Assembly (NCBI GenBank): GCA_032433595.1
Contig: JASWJB010000126.1
Span: 47,299-111,298, forward strand
Direction: 5' to 3'
DNA from: Conoideocrella luteorostrata
Taxonomy: Eukaryota > Ascomycota > Sordariomycetes > Hypocreales > Clavicipitaceae
DNA: 64,000 nt
Shown here: positions 23,501 through 34,417 of the stretch, one piece after another
Layout: every line of letters begins with the position of its first letter
Numbering within the stretch: the stretch's first letter is position 1
Translations under genes and position numbers: made by a program
Notes under the pieces: generated by a model
Seen by the model: only the letters and a program-made list of their open reading frames with translations
What the model was told of the DNA's origin: nothing
The model's database searches: none

Positions 23501-23851
23501 ATCCAGCCTGAATAGCGTTGTTGCTAACCTTGAGGAGGCCAGCCAAGGCGCCCCAGAAAAATTCTAGATTCAGCTGGAGTATATCCATGACGAAATGGGT
23601 GAATTTGTTCAAATGCTCTAAACCCCGACGGAAGCTAGGGGTCAAGCGTTCAGTAGGCCGGAGTTGATCCTCAGCATCGCTACAAGATCGGAAACTCTCG
23701 ACTATTTGTATTTCATATTTATCCAAAGAATTTTTATGTTTGTGAACAAATTCAACCCATTCGGCCGCGAGGCATGCCTCCCTGTATCGTCAAAATCAGT
23801 CCACGCCCCAAGTCAGCTTCAGAGTCACACTTACAAAGGCTGTGTTCCCAT
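20536..23851 (-). CDS. NLR-type STAND protein: N-terminal fungal domain, NB-ARC, TPR
   Basis: Nine exons (23851-23835, 23781-23529, 23478-23262, 23212-22685, 22614-22074, 22024-21686, 21630-21121, 21051-20866, 20800-20536) give 951 aa. Each junction has a GT donor and AG acceptor, and all nine exons share one frame. Residues 1-240 form a helical domain like the N-terminal domain of fungal NLRs (FTHFVMDILQLNLEFFWGAL; DUF7708-like). The NB-ARC ATPase follows, with P-loop GMGGVGKS at 265-272 and Walker B LIVYDN (Asp347). A winged-helix-like region with LRNRGLI..ITIHRVVQ comes next. From about residue 600 there are TPR-type helical pairs (AQALESLGDPVKAIELNIQV, LFGLATLSRRHKKYDVAETH). Such proteins act in fungal non-self recognition and programmed cell death. 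Two points are open: the start (frame stays open upstream without ATG) and the intron at 23528-23479, which has a weak branch site; without it one base must be missing. Confidence 0.85.
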
Positions 23852-24781
23852 GGCATCCAAGAGAGAGGACACGGGGTTGTAGAAAAGAGCACTGGAGAAC
23901 TCGAAACACTTAGGCAGTTTTTGTGTTTGTAACTGATGTGCTGGCTGAAGTGCAGTACGCTGATAAGTGTCGTAGAAAGCAAGGAGGATCAACGCGGAAT
24001 GCGATGCATGACGGGGATCGAGCTTAGAAGTAGGTATGGAAAGAGGAAAGGCTTTCTAGATGAGAGGGGAATCAAGCCTGCTCATGGCAACCCAATCCCC
24101 CCGACCTAATTCTGACCTTGTTCCGTGTATGGCTTCTTCGAGCAACGAGGAACGGGCCAACGGTACTGTGCGAGTAGGAGCAAGTCACGGTGCGTTGCGT
24201 TGTGGGGCCACCTGAATGCTTTAGTATACCCAAGTGCCTGATCAGACCGCCACAGTGGAGGCTGAGCCAATGGTGGGATCGAGGTGACATTTCTACAGGG
24301 GGGAACCGGCCTAAGAATGAACGGCCTGCTTTAGTTCAAGGCTCTAAGATCAGGCAGACAGCCTTACGTTGGGACCAAGAAATGGCACATCCGTTGAAGA
24401 AGATGAGGACTCCAAAACCTTTAACTACTAGCTAAAGCACTGACCGGCTTCACCTCTAGCGGGACGGCCCAACTCACTATGGCTACACGGACCAGCCTTG
24501 ACTCCCCGAGGATTGGAGAAGACGATGGCTGTGTTAGTGCCGCACAGCAGAAGCTCGGAGAAGACGAGGACTTGGAAGCTCAATCTGTACCACGAAATAG
24601 GGGTATTTTGTCTTGCTTTCAAGCAGGATGGTCATTGAGCGGGAAATCAGACCCCAGACTTGTTCGTTCCCTCGTCGCACTGCTGAATCTCCCGCTTTCC
24701 TTTCTTCCCCCCTTCCTTTCTTCCCCCCTTTAACCTGTTGCTTCCCATCCCAAGTGTCAAAGACTTAAGCACGGGCTTACG
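23852..24781. other. Divergent intergenic region between NLR and tail-anchored protein genes
   Basis: About 930 bases shared by two divergently read genes, so it holds both promoters. An open frame at 24479-24733 could be an extra upstream exon of the rightward gene, but no convincing donor was found. A near-tandem C/T-rich 16-bp duplication lies at about 24699-24730. Confidence 0.45.
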
Positions 24782-26452
24782 ATGGCATTTGCAACTATAG
24801 GAAAGATTTGCGCTGAGCTTGCTGAAAGAGAACAATAGCAGGGTAAGCCTCACCTCCAAAACCTACGAGCCCGACAGAACTAAGTGAACAGTACAGAAAC
24901 CAACGCCACTTCACCTCCGGTTTATTGAGATCTTCTTTGGTCTCTCCGCCGACGATGTATCCAAATGGCCCGGAATCCTCGTTTTCCTCGATCATCTGGA
25001 ACGTGCGTGCTTCCCGCAACTCCTACAGCCACAGTTCGGCACTGTATGGACCTTGCTGGGGAAGGATAGCCCCGCCGATCCCGCTGACTGTTGGCACTGG
25101 TGCCTTGAAGTCGTCGAGGTCTTTCAGGAGCTCCACCTAAAAGATGATGATCCGAGCCTCGAATCAGCATACCTCGCGTTGCTGTCGCGGGGGACGAGGA
25201 ATTTTGACCTCAGTACGCAGGAGAGGGATCAAGTCTTGCAGGCCATCTTCTCCGTGCTCTGTTGGTTTTCTGCCACGCTCACGCCCGTGTGTGGAGATCC
25301 AAAAGACACTGGAAAGCTGGCCGCAGCAAAGCCGAACGAAACGCGGAAATTCCCCTTGTCGGCCGAAAATGGAGGTCGCATCTACTCGTCGGGGGAATTC
25401 CGTCGCCCAGCGAGTAAAATGTTCTATAACTTCCAAACCTGCGAAACCAATGGTTTTGGCCAGAGCTGCTGCTGTGGCCAACCGTCGAGCGCAGCAGATC
25501 TTCACTTCCAAAACAGCAGCAGCGGCATGCCGGGTGGAAGAAGCGACGGCAACATCCTATATGAGTCCAGCCTGAACTATTTTTCTCTGTTCAAGATCGG
25601 CCGGGTCAAGTTGAAATGGGTCGACACGATAACGTCGCATCTCATCTTCGAGCGTTCTACGCGCACTCTGTCGCTGTTTCGGTTCCCTTCATTCTGTGCG
25701 ATGAGTATCAAAAAGAGAGAAAATACGACGATCGAAAAGTAAGTGTTCCCACTCTCTTTAAAGAATTTGCTTGACTTTAGCCTCTAACCGGATGTTGTTT
25801 CCGGGCAATTAGACTCACAGCCAAACTTCTACCATCGCGGTATTACACTGACGCGGTGCCAGAGCCTGGAGCCGTGTATCGCGAGGTGTTATTATCGTAT
25901 CGGCTTCTCTTCGGGCAATCCTCTGCATCCAGAAAGCTCCTTGTCCAGGCGTTGACGGCGAAAGAAATGACAGTGCGGCACGATCAACCGCGTCGCATGC
26001 CTGAGTTCCAATCCACAGCAACAAACGATGAACCAGAGTCTAAACCTAGCGAAACGACCGATCCACTTCTACTGAAGTGCACTCTGCCAATCAAAAAGCC
26101 GGGGTCGCGTAGCTTTAGTCTATACAGAGGGGGAGACCAAACAACGTCGTTTCCGAGCGAGATATTCCCCTCGTCTGTACTGGATCTTGACGGCCGCGTT
26201 CAAGATGCTGATTCGTATTCGGCAAGAGAAGAATTTCCCATCTTTGGACAACGATTGCTGGCCCTTCAGTCCTACAACTTGAGACAACAACCCAGCAAGG
26301 TCACAGACTTCTGGCGAGACCGTAGAAACCCACTTCAGTGGTACACATTCTGGGCGGTGATCTGGATCGGTGGAGCCTCCATTTTGGTTGGTCTCCTACA
26401 GCTGTTTGCTGCTATCATACAGACTGTTGCTACTTTTAAGCAGGGGAGTTGA
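24782..26452 (+). pseudogene. Tail-anchored fungal protein gene with an apparent 5' frameshift
   Basis: The body is clear: exons to 24842, 24897-25738 and 25813-26452, with frame kept across both introns. The protein reads LHLRFIEIFFGLSADDVSKW, DHLERACFPQLL, DPADCWHWCLEVVEVFQELH and FSVLCWFSATLTPVC. It then has a Ser/Cys-rich middle and ends in one membrane helix (WAVIWIGGASILVGLLQLFA). ATG 24782 gives MAFATIGKICAELAEREQ and then a stop; the frame that enters the intron correctly reads LLKENNSR. One extra base near 24819 would explain both, so the gene is frameshifted or the sequence has an error. Alternatively an upstream exon splices to the AG at 24799-24800. I do not know a function. It is divergent from the NLR. 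Confidence 0.6.
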
Positions 26453-28593
26453 GGTGTTTCTTTATTACATAGAGTCTTGACCAATGAATACATGCATTTT
26501 TGAGTCAACCGTGCTGGCATCTCAAGATTCCTCGTCAGTCAACGCCGCCGACGCATGGACGCTGAGAAGAAAATAATCAACACAATGTAAGATTTTTTAT
26601 TTTATTGTCTAGATGGGACTACGACACCCATTCTACGGGAATGGGAATCGCACAAATCGGTGAGCGGCTGCCACGCGCCACCCATGGTGCCAGACCTACC
26701 AGCCCAGGAACTGGGAGTTTGAACACACTCGGCGCTTACATTAGTAACATTGACGGCTTTCTCATACTATGCACCAGATGGAGGTAAGCACTAACACTCT
26801 TGGCCCGGCGGATGCCTTGAATTTATTCTCGGTCGAGAGATGAAGGATGATGTTAACAGCTATATCTTCGTCCTTCTATCGTTGTAAGAGAACAGAATGA
26901 TTTTCATCACGCGGCCATGCTGATTCCTTTTTTCGGTTTATCGTGGCGTCACCAAGTTCCCATATGCGCAGCAGCTACGGAGTAGTACAGGAGCACTTGG
27001 CGGACATCTCCAGACAAGCTTAGACACTAACGGACCGCGCCCAAAACAAAGCTGTCAATTACGGTGAGTCAAGCTGTTTATGTCTCAACGGCCAGCCGTA
27101 TTCGCACTGTCTACGACAAGCAAGACGCGTAATTGGCCCAACCTTTTACCATTGGCGCTCCTCGTCCATCCGCTAGCATCTGCCGCCTCTCTCGGAAACA
27201 GTTCCGTCCACACACACTAGGGGAGGGCAAAGTGGCTGAGGCGATTAGTACACAAACGCCAATTGTGCCAGCCAATTATAACAAAAGAAAGTTAATACAC
27301 TTCCATGTCTTCCGACCAGCACTCTGTGGCCGCTTCACCGGCCCAAGAAGGAATGGGTTTCGCTCTGGGGAGCCTCGGTGCGATCTGTTACTTGCCAATG
27401 GAATATAATATCCGTACCCCATCCATTACTATCGCTGGACTGTGTGTGGGGGTCTCTTATCTGTTGCCAGTTGGGAGGAGTGGCTAGGGGGGGCACGCGC
27501 CTGACAGATTAACGAGACATCGGGCCCACCAGCACACTCTACCACTACCCTAGATGTCTCGATAAATTTGTTGACGCCTTGGCCGGGGGGAGAGGTTGGA
27601 TGTGGCAGGTGTGGTAACGTTGGCGGTTGCACAATGAGTGTCTAGATTACGGATAACCGGACATTCGTCAACCCCTGTCACCCGTAAACTGTACCCGGCG
27701 TGAGCTGTGCCCCCCTCCTTTGTTGCTTTGTTTTTGTGGTCAGTCAGTGCGCGGAGCAAAATGCAACCCAAGATTAATTAATTCTCAATTGATTGGTGTC
27801 AATTATGTAAACTCTGCGGAAGGGGTACGGAATACAGGTCAGCAACACGGGGGGGTACGGGCTGCATAGGGTACAGGTTACAGGTGACAAGGTTCAAGGG
27901 GGTTGAATTATCTGCACACTCGTTCCGTTGGTTGGATACATGTCTAGCAAGTCACCGTGCGGGGTAAAAGGTCCGGCAACCACCCGCATGCCAGCTACTG
28001 GATACCGGACCAGACAGAAATGCTGTGAAGGGGCAGTTCCTTCACCGTTTAATCTGCCGGAATACGTACTTTCCTGCGGGACAGAGCACCCGGATGTATG
28101 CCGAACAGCATGTCCACGCCATTGCCCGACTACCATCTCATTGGCTGACGTAAATTACAAGCCCAGCAGCAATGCCGATTACCTCACTGACGCAGATGAG
28201 ATCAATAGGCTCAGGCATCTCTAGATTTATTTGCATTTTGTCACTGTGGTAACTGTTGTCACAATGAAACAGCTGCATTGTACTGAGGAGGAGTGCCAGA
28301 GTAGATAGCTTAGTAAAGTACATGCAAGACAGATAACCAAGGCAGCCGGCCGTCCTTCGTTCACAAATAGAACGGCCATATCTTGCATCCAGAGACGAAC
28401 AAAAACACAGCAAAAAAAGAAAAAAAAAGGGAGAGAAAAAGAGGAAAAAAAAAAAAGAAAAACGATCCAACCAGTTCTGCTGCTCTTGGGATTCCTTCTC
28501 TTCCGGTGAGGTCAGTCTACAGTGGCTGAACCACAATTTTTAGCGGCCGTCACTCTAATTTCACGATATGTTAGCTGATTCTCAGCAATACTG
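26453..28593. other. Intergenic, homopurine tract near the right end
   Basis: No supported gene. It holds a TACGGAGTA motif at 26976-26984, a short inverted repeat (CGAGACATC near 27511 and GATGTCTCG near 27553) and a homopurine tract at 28412-28462. Confidence 0.45.
28412..28462. repeat. Homopurine tract
   Basis: About 51 consecutive A/G bases, mainly A runs broken by G. Such tracts are low complexity and can adopt unusual helical forms. No function is implied. Confidence 0.75.
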
Positions 28594-28821
28594 TCACGGT
28601 TTCAGTATTATATCTGTGTCGTACTTCTGCTCCGACTGCCCCTTTGGCTTCGTCAAGTCGACGTCTTCTCTGGGCTCCACCGCAACCATGCCGTGGTCGC
28701 TGTCGCCAGCCTTCCAGGCGAAAGTGCCCTCGCGTATATCCTCGCGACTCATGGGGTTCAGGTCGGCGTGCCAAGCTTTCCATGGTTGGGCAAGCTTGGA
28801 CTGCTTCGCTTCGGATGGCAT
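28594..28821 (-). CDS. Small orphan ORF, 75 aa
   Basis: The frame has strongly C/G-ending codons, unlike its AT-rich surroundings, which argues that it is or was coding. It reads MPSEAKQSKLAQPWKAWHAD, then MSREDIREGTFAWKAGDSD, and ends DTDIILKP. The frame stays open upstream to 28873 (SPFDLTPGAATKPLK) after a TTAG that could be a splice acceptor, so this may be the last exon of a longer gene; no upstream exon was found. It is hydrophilic, with no signal peptide or membrane segment. I do not recognise the family. Confidence 0.4.
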   Translation of the reverse strand: MPSEAKQSKLAQPWKAWHADLNPMSREDIREGTFAWKAGDSDHGMVAVEPREDVDLTKPKGQSEQKYDTDIILKP

Positions 28822-29294
28822 TTTTAAGGGTTTGGTAGCGGCTCCTGGTGTAAGATCAAAAGGCGAAGTCTAAGGACAAATACAGGTACAATTGACAGGA
28901 GGATGAAAGTGCGAGACCGAGACATTTTATTCCCAGCAAGACACCTAAAAGTGGAGCCTCATCATGCACATCAAGCAAGTTTCTACGTTAAGGCGGCATA
29001 TATCACACCATCATCGAGTGGGCTGCCTCGCTATTTCTTCATATAGTATGTGATGCATGCGGCCCAATGACGGCAGCAACGTCGACGTGCCACCTGTAAG
29101 CCCAATCACCATTCAAATTGATGCGTGTATGAAGAGGGGGGCACCGTATGTGTGATTGTCTGCAGCAAAAGAAGGCTGTGCAAAAGTTCCATCCCAGGCA
29201 TTGTCTCTCTCTTCTTGCATGAGTCGGCTAACAGAGTATTCAGAGCTGATTGCCGGCTCAGAGTAACGCTGGAGAGTAATGTGCAGATTTCTTT
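28822..29294. other. Intergenic, no gene seen
   Basis: It lies between the small ORF and the 3' end of the AsaB-family gene. No feature is supported. Confidence 0.45.
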
Positions 29295-30333
29295 TCAGTA
29301 GAATGCTACCAGCCGAACTTCAACGCTTTCCCGGGGTGGTCCCGTGCTATCGGGGTTGGGTATCGCTGCATGAAACGCGCCTAATCGCAAATTTGTTAGG
29401 TACGCCGCAACAAATCAGATTTTTCGTGTCGTAAGCAAGTGGTTTACGGGTTATGGTATTATACAAGTACTTACGCGGTAGTTTTCCCGAGGAGTCGGTG
29501 TTACGAAAGACAAGGAGGTCGTCTAAGCCGTGGTCCTTCAAGTAGTACCATTTATGCATCTCATTGTAATGTAGCAAAGAGACCTCACTGACCATGTTGC
29601 GGCGGATAGAATCCGTCAGAAGTATGTCGTTCTCTTGATCCACTGTTTCGTAGTCGCACACAGCAAGTGGCCAGTCGTCGGTTGCGTTCAATGGTCGCCA
29701 GACACTAAATAGTCCATATTAGGTCTCTGGAACAATTTGCGCCCGAAGAATCCGATTCCCAGAGACAACAAACTTAATAAGATCATATGTCTTGTCTTTC
29801 CAGGCCTTTTCCTGACCCGGGAAAGAATGTTGAAGCACAAGGTGGCTCCCATGTTGTGAATAATCGCAGTGCGCCGTAGTAGCCGGCGGAACGTATTCGG
29901 CTCGATATCCCCTCGCCTTGGCGGGGAAGTCAGGATCTCTCTTCCGAACCTGCGCCAAACTCAATATCTAGTGACGCGTGGATTAAATTATCGGGCGTAC
30001 CGTGAAGTCAAAGCTCTCAATTCGAGAGTACCGCGGAAAGTTTCGATGAAGAATTGCTTCTATTTCCCGCCAATACGACTTCTGCACCTTCTCTCTCTGG
30101 TTTATTGCCTCGTAGGCTCTGAGACGAGTTTCCGCCTTGATAAAGCAAAAGCCGTGTTCGTCTAGTTTCCATTTGCCCGGACTATCGATGGTATTGATGC
30201 GTACCGGGCGTACGTCCTCTTCTTGGTTAGTTTGACGCGCCCCCTTGACATGGTCAACTGGGAAATCGGTCGTGAAAGCTTTTTCGACTTCGAAGACTGG
30301 GCTTCGCGAGATGTACCTAATGTACGTGTCCAT
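29295..30333 (-). CDS. AsaB/CmcJ-family hydroxylase/desaturase
   Basis: Four exons, 30333-30001, 29949-29774, 29704-29475 and 29380-29295, give 274 aa. All introns are canonical, and frame is continuous through TVRKRDPDFPAKARGYRAEY, LINVWRPLNATDDWPLAVCD, KLPRAFHAAIPNPDS and PPRESVEVRLVAFY. These are family hallmarks: WKLDEHGF near residue 57, an HxD pair in TTAHCDYS, the INVWRPL..DWPLAVCD block, HYNEMHKWYYL, and the PRES.EVR tail. The family includes the aspergillic acid hydroxylase AsaB and related non-haem iron oxygenases of secondary metabolism. The HxD and a late His (AFHAA) could be the iron ligands. No other biosynthetic gene is adjacent, so the substrate is open. The gene is intact although its surroundings are full of relics. 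Confidence 0.85.
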
Positions 30334-31649
30334 AATGATGAGTACATACGAATCCGGTTGGGGATTGAATTGAATGCTTCAAAAGAACAACATAGTCAGT
30401 TCCTCAAGAAAGGCGTGTTCAAGTTCTAGCTTCGGGCGATGAGAAGCTTGACCTCAGCTGCCAAGTTCGGTTAACTGCATATGGATTTCTCGGCCCGAAA
30501 ACTGATCTGTGCTATGCTAGAGTGTGTTCTTCTTGCATGACCGTTGCGGCCATGCTGCAGGATGAAAATTTGAGCGTCATTAGGCTCACTCCCCACGTAT
30601 CAACTATCTCGAGTTACGGATAGGGATCGACAACCTGCATACAAGTGGATTTATCAAGCCCTTCAATGGCATTCCTCCACGTTGATCATTTGACTACGTG
30701 CCGCAGCACAAAGGTCTACTTGCGGCAAGCCGGGCCGGGCCGGGATAACCCTTTGCGGCTAAGCCCGCAATGGCTTGGTGCAACCCTTAATGCTAGCATA
30801 GATATCTGGAGTGGGCAGTAAGCAGTACCATTAACTGTCCCTTGTGACTAGGTACTTGCTTTAGCGACACCCTACACCGTGCCTTCCAATCCAGAAACAA
30901 CGTGCAGTCGGTTTGTTCCTTCAACCTGTCATATTACACCTCGCCGGACTCAAACGAGCCCGCGCCTCCCCAAGTACTTTGACATAAGGAGCCGCTCCAT
31001 GTATCACCTAACCATCTATTCTCGCCGTTATATGCCGCAACGATCTTGTAGCGTCCCACATCCTGTGGCGAAACCGTCGTCATGTATGTGGCTAGGCTAT
31101 CTATCCGTGTTAACTCTCTTGAGGAAAGAGGAAGGAAAGAACAGGAGAGAAGTGATACAGAAAGAAAGAGACGTTAAATAGATTTGTCTTGTGCTCTGTT
31201 GAAAGAGTAAAAGAAAATTTCGATCTAAAACACCTAGCAAAGCAAAATGGTGATGAATGGGTCCCTCAGAAACAAGATCAACAGCGATACCCAGCTTCTC
31301 TCCCGCATACGCGGATAGATATTCGAGTTCATACAATCCATCGTTCAAATGTTGCATTCACGTTTGATGACATTCTAGACATTATCATCTACCTTCTTAA
31401 ATATCGCTCCAATCTTGGCAAGACCACCGTCCTTGACGCCGCGCCTGGCATCCGCCACCTTGTCCCCGATCCAAATGTCAGGAAGCCGGGGACAACAACC
31501 AGGACGGGTAGAGGGTCGTCATCAATGCTTTTGACCCTTACGGGTTAGGTACCCAATGTGCCCAGTATAGTGGAAACCCCATCCAAAAGCGCAATCTCTT
31601 GAGTCAGTTCATTAAGAACGGTACAAAGGCGAAGACAATGCCGGGGTGG

Positions 31650-32042
31650 TCAAACCAGTTGCGTTATATCTCTGCTTTTTGTCACTTCGATGAGAGGGAC
31701 AATTGCAGCCATTTCTCTCAGCTTGGAGAGGTCAGTCTCAGACCAGGCTACTTTGCCACTCTCAGCAGCCCGCTTCAAGCCAAATATTAACTGCAGCCGC
31801 CAGCAAGCCCGCGTAACACGCCATTTCTCTCGCCAAGAAGGTGGTCCGTAATCTTGAACACGAACTTTTGTTGTTGCGGATATAGACTTCAAGAAGGCAA
31901 AGATGCCATAGGCTGAGGCATAGAGCCCTTCGTCTGCAAGATATTGCGGCTCAACAGCGTTGAATCGAGGAAAGACCATGCCAAGGCATTCAAGAGCAAG
32001 GCAACTAACATGCCGAGCAGTTGCTACGATGCTCTTCAGCAC
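31650..32042 (-). pseudogene. Possible relic of an unrecognised fungal protein
   Basis: A 130-codon frame reads LALECLGMVFPRF, then YGPPSWREKWRVTRACWRLQ and LIFGLKRAAESGK..WSETDLSKLREM. The pattern WxExxRxxRAxWRLQ is one I associate with uncharacterised fungal proteins, but I cannot name the family. There is no convincing start, and nothing matching follows on either side. Confidence 0.3.
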
Positions 32043-33627
32043 TGCAGGGGTAGTGTCGCGGCAACGCCATTTTTTAGATATCTATGCGCTAGTAGCTAAT
32101 GGTGGGATGAACATAGTAGTTGAGAGCAAACAACAGGCTACTCGGCGGTTTCCTTACGAGGTGTGGGCGGGTGTGGGAAAGAAATGTTGAACTGACCAGA
32201 CATGCATGTCGTGAAGCATAAAGTCACCTTTAGTACGGCGTAGTGAGCACAGCACCTACAAACGGCTCGTTCATGCACAGGGGCAACCAAGCCACTGGAC
32301 ATAAAACTGATGTCGACGCCACTTGTCCCCGCTGCTGGGACTAGGCTTAGTTGGGCAGTCCCTAACAATTCATACTACCCCGCCTTGCTTGTGTTCACTG
32401 CAATTTCAATCCCCCCCAGGGGTGTCGTCGACCCACCCGAAATTCGGCAGCAAGATCGGTGCATTTACACTGAACAAGCACGCAAGCGAGACTGAATTTG
32501 CAGCCAAGGGGCGAGAGGTGATGGTGATGGTGACCACGTTATTCCCGATTATTGTTTCCGTTGGCCTATTGATCGCAGCAGTCCACTTTCAATTTGGTTC
32601 AGTCCGGTTTCGCCGACCCGAGCTTGCACTGCAGGTTGATACCTGGTACTGGGGACAGGCTCTGTTACGACCCATGACGGTAGGCTGCACAATGAGCCGG
32701 CCGCATGAAGCTATCCCAACCATGTCACGTGCATGTAGCCGCATCTCATAGGACTCGAGGACGCTAGGCTACACAAGATTTACCTTGGGTTCACGACGAA
32801 CCTACAGTGAACCTAGTAATAATCTTTACTAGGTTTACCCTTATATTACAGTAAGCTAATAGTAAGCCTTGCGGTACAAAACGATGGCAGAAGCCATTAT
32901 GCGTCGCGATTGTCACATTATAAAAAATACAGTGGGCTGGACTGATTTAATTACACCTGGTTGAGTTGGTTGAGTTTACGTCCACTCCGTGACGACGATG
33001 GCTTCGTTAGCAATACTGGAAGCACTTAAACCCAACTAAATGCACAGGCTCCAAAATTCACACATGGGGATGTATCTGCAGTTTTTCATGGAAAAAAACT
33101 GTTCGCTCTCGCATTGTATTATATGGGCGTCGAGCTGCTTAGCGTGGGTTTTTTGGGCAGCGACGACCAATAAACCACACTTCATAAGGCTAGAGAAACT
33201 GCCTATAACACTTTATGATGTATCTCCCAGGTTCCGGAGCCCTGCCCCTATTACTGCTCTGCGTCGTGCCCTACAGTCCCGAGTGCCACTGGCTAATTGA
33301 GTGCTCCACCAGACCAACCTATGTATGCTTCTTACGTGACATTTAGCTATTGTTCGACCGGGGGATCCACGTGGGTGGGTCCCTATTTAATTTGAGCGGC
33401 GGAGTGCCCATGTATCGAGGTGAATAATTCCGGCTCCACCTACGATATCTTAACCCAGCACTCTGTACTCCGTAGACAGCGGTGGTCTGATAGTGTAGGA
33501 AGCACAGGGTCTTCTGGTACCGATACCTCAAGGGTCTTGCACGAAGCAATACGCGAAGCAAAATTATTCGATTGGTCTGTGATGTCTCTATGGAAGAAGC
33601 AGCAAAGCAGGGGGAGGGCGTTGATGC

Positions 33628-33648
33628 CGTCGTATAAATATCGTGGCT
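33628..33648. repeat. Dispersed repeat, copy 2 of 2
   Basis: Identical over 21 bases to 2441-2461, with weaker similarity in the preceding 25 bases. Confidence 0.6.
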
Positions 33649-34118
33649 GCGGGGTGCTACCTGACCTAGCGCGTGTACTTGACGGGGTATTCCAACAGAT
33701 AGTTTAGAGAACTCAGTTCATTCTGATGAAATAGCTAGGTTTATGAAGGATAGGAAATTAAGGAGGTTGGAGGAGAATGAGAGCTAGATATTACTGTCCG
33801 AGACATCGACAGCTAGCTATAGATAACGTGAATTTCAGGGCATCTCAGGAGGGCCAGAATCATCACTCATGTTCATCATCATCTTGTTGAGATTAGAGTG
33901 GCTCCTTTGGAAATTCCCGAGGCCCTAAATAGCAAAGGTTGTGAGAAAGTGGCATGATATCTAGGAGTGAAGGCCTAAGGCAACTAAATTCAAGGAATGT
34001 TCCGGTTGCTGAAGTACTATACATAGGAGGGTTGTGGAGCTCTTTAGGGCAAGCATCTCAATTCAGTCAATCTTCGGTATATTTTGTTCAATTCACCTGT
34101 TAATTCACTCGAAAATCC

Positions 34119-34261
34119 TTCTATTTCTGCCGGTTTCCACAGTTGCCAAATTGCTGTGTAAGCACATAACGCAACACACGTTGAGCTATCAATCAAATTC
34201 TTTTATTTCTGCTGATTGCCACCGTTGCTCAATTGCTCTCGTATAAGCACATAACGTAACA
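34119..34261. repeat. Tandem LTR-like duplication upstream of the enterotoxin-like gene
   Basis: Two imperfect copies, 34119-34176 and 34201-34261, share TATTTCTGC, a CCAC/CCACCGTTG block, AATTGCT and TAAGCACATAACG. The period is about 82 bases. The shared sequence looks like the end of a retrotransposon LTR, but no matching full element lies in the window. The second copy ends about 155 bases before the next gene's start codon. Confidence 0.55.
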
Positions 34262-34417
34262 TATACATGCATACTGTACCCACATCGTCTCGATTATTCT
34301 GCTTTTTTAACTTGCTCAAACTTCAAGACAACCCCCGGCTAACGCGGCGCAAGGAATACAATGCGTAGGCCTGCCACCGACAATTTAAATCAACTTCATT
34401 CAACTTAAAACAAGGAA

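Larger units (their letters stand above)
30334..34417. other. Gene-poor 4-kb stretch with relics and repeats
   Basis: No intact gene is supported. It contains a possible protein relic at 31650-32042, a dispersed repeat copy at 33628-33648, a TACTCCGTA motif at 33466-33474 and a tandem LTR-like duplication at 34119-34261. The last 150 bases are the promoter of the enterotoxin-like gene. Confidence 0.5.

Noticed and set aside
24479..24733. 84-codon ORF as first exon of the tail-anchored protein gene
   Set aside because: It is possible, but no donor with the right phase was found and the C-terminal part runs into a pyrimidine-rich repeat. Kept only as an alternative in the gene entry.
31097..31357. 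86-codon minus-strand ORF with a readable stretch (LNDGLYELEYLSAYAGEKLG)
   Set aside because: It might belong to the same decayed gene as 31650-32042, but I could not name a family or connect the frames.
32323..32751. 142-codon ORF
   Set aside because: One hydrophobic run but no coherent domain, and the surrounding DNA is gene-poor and repeat-like.
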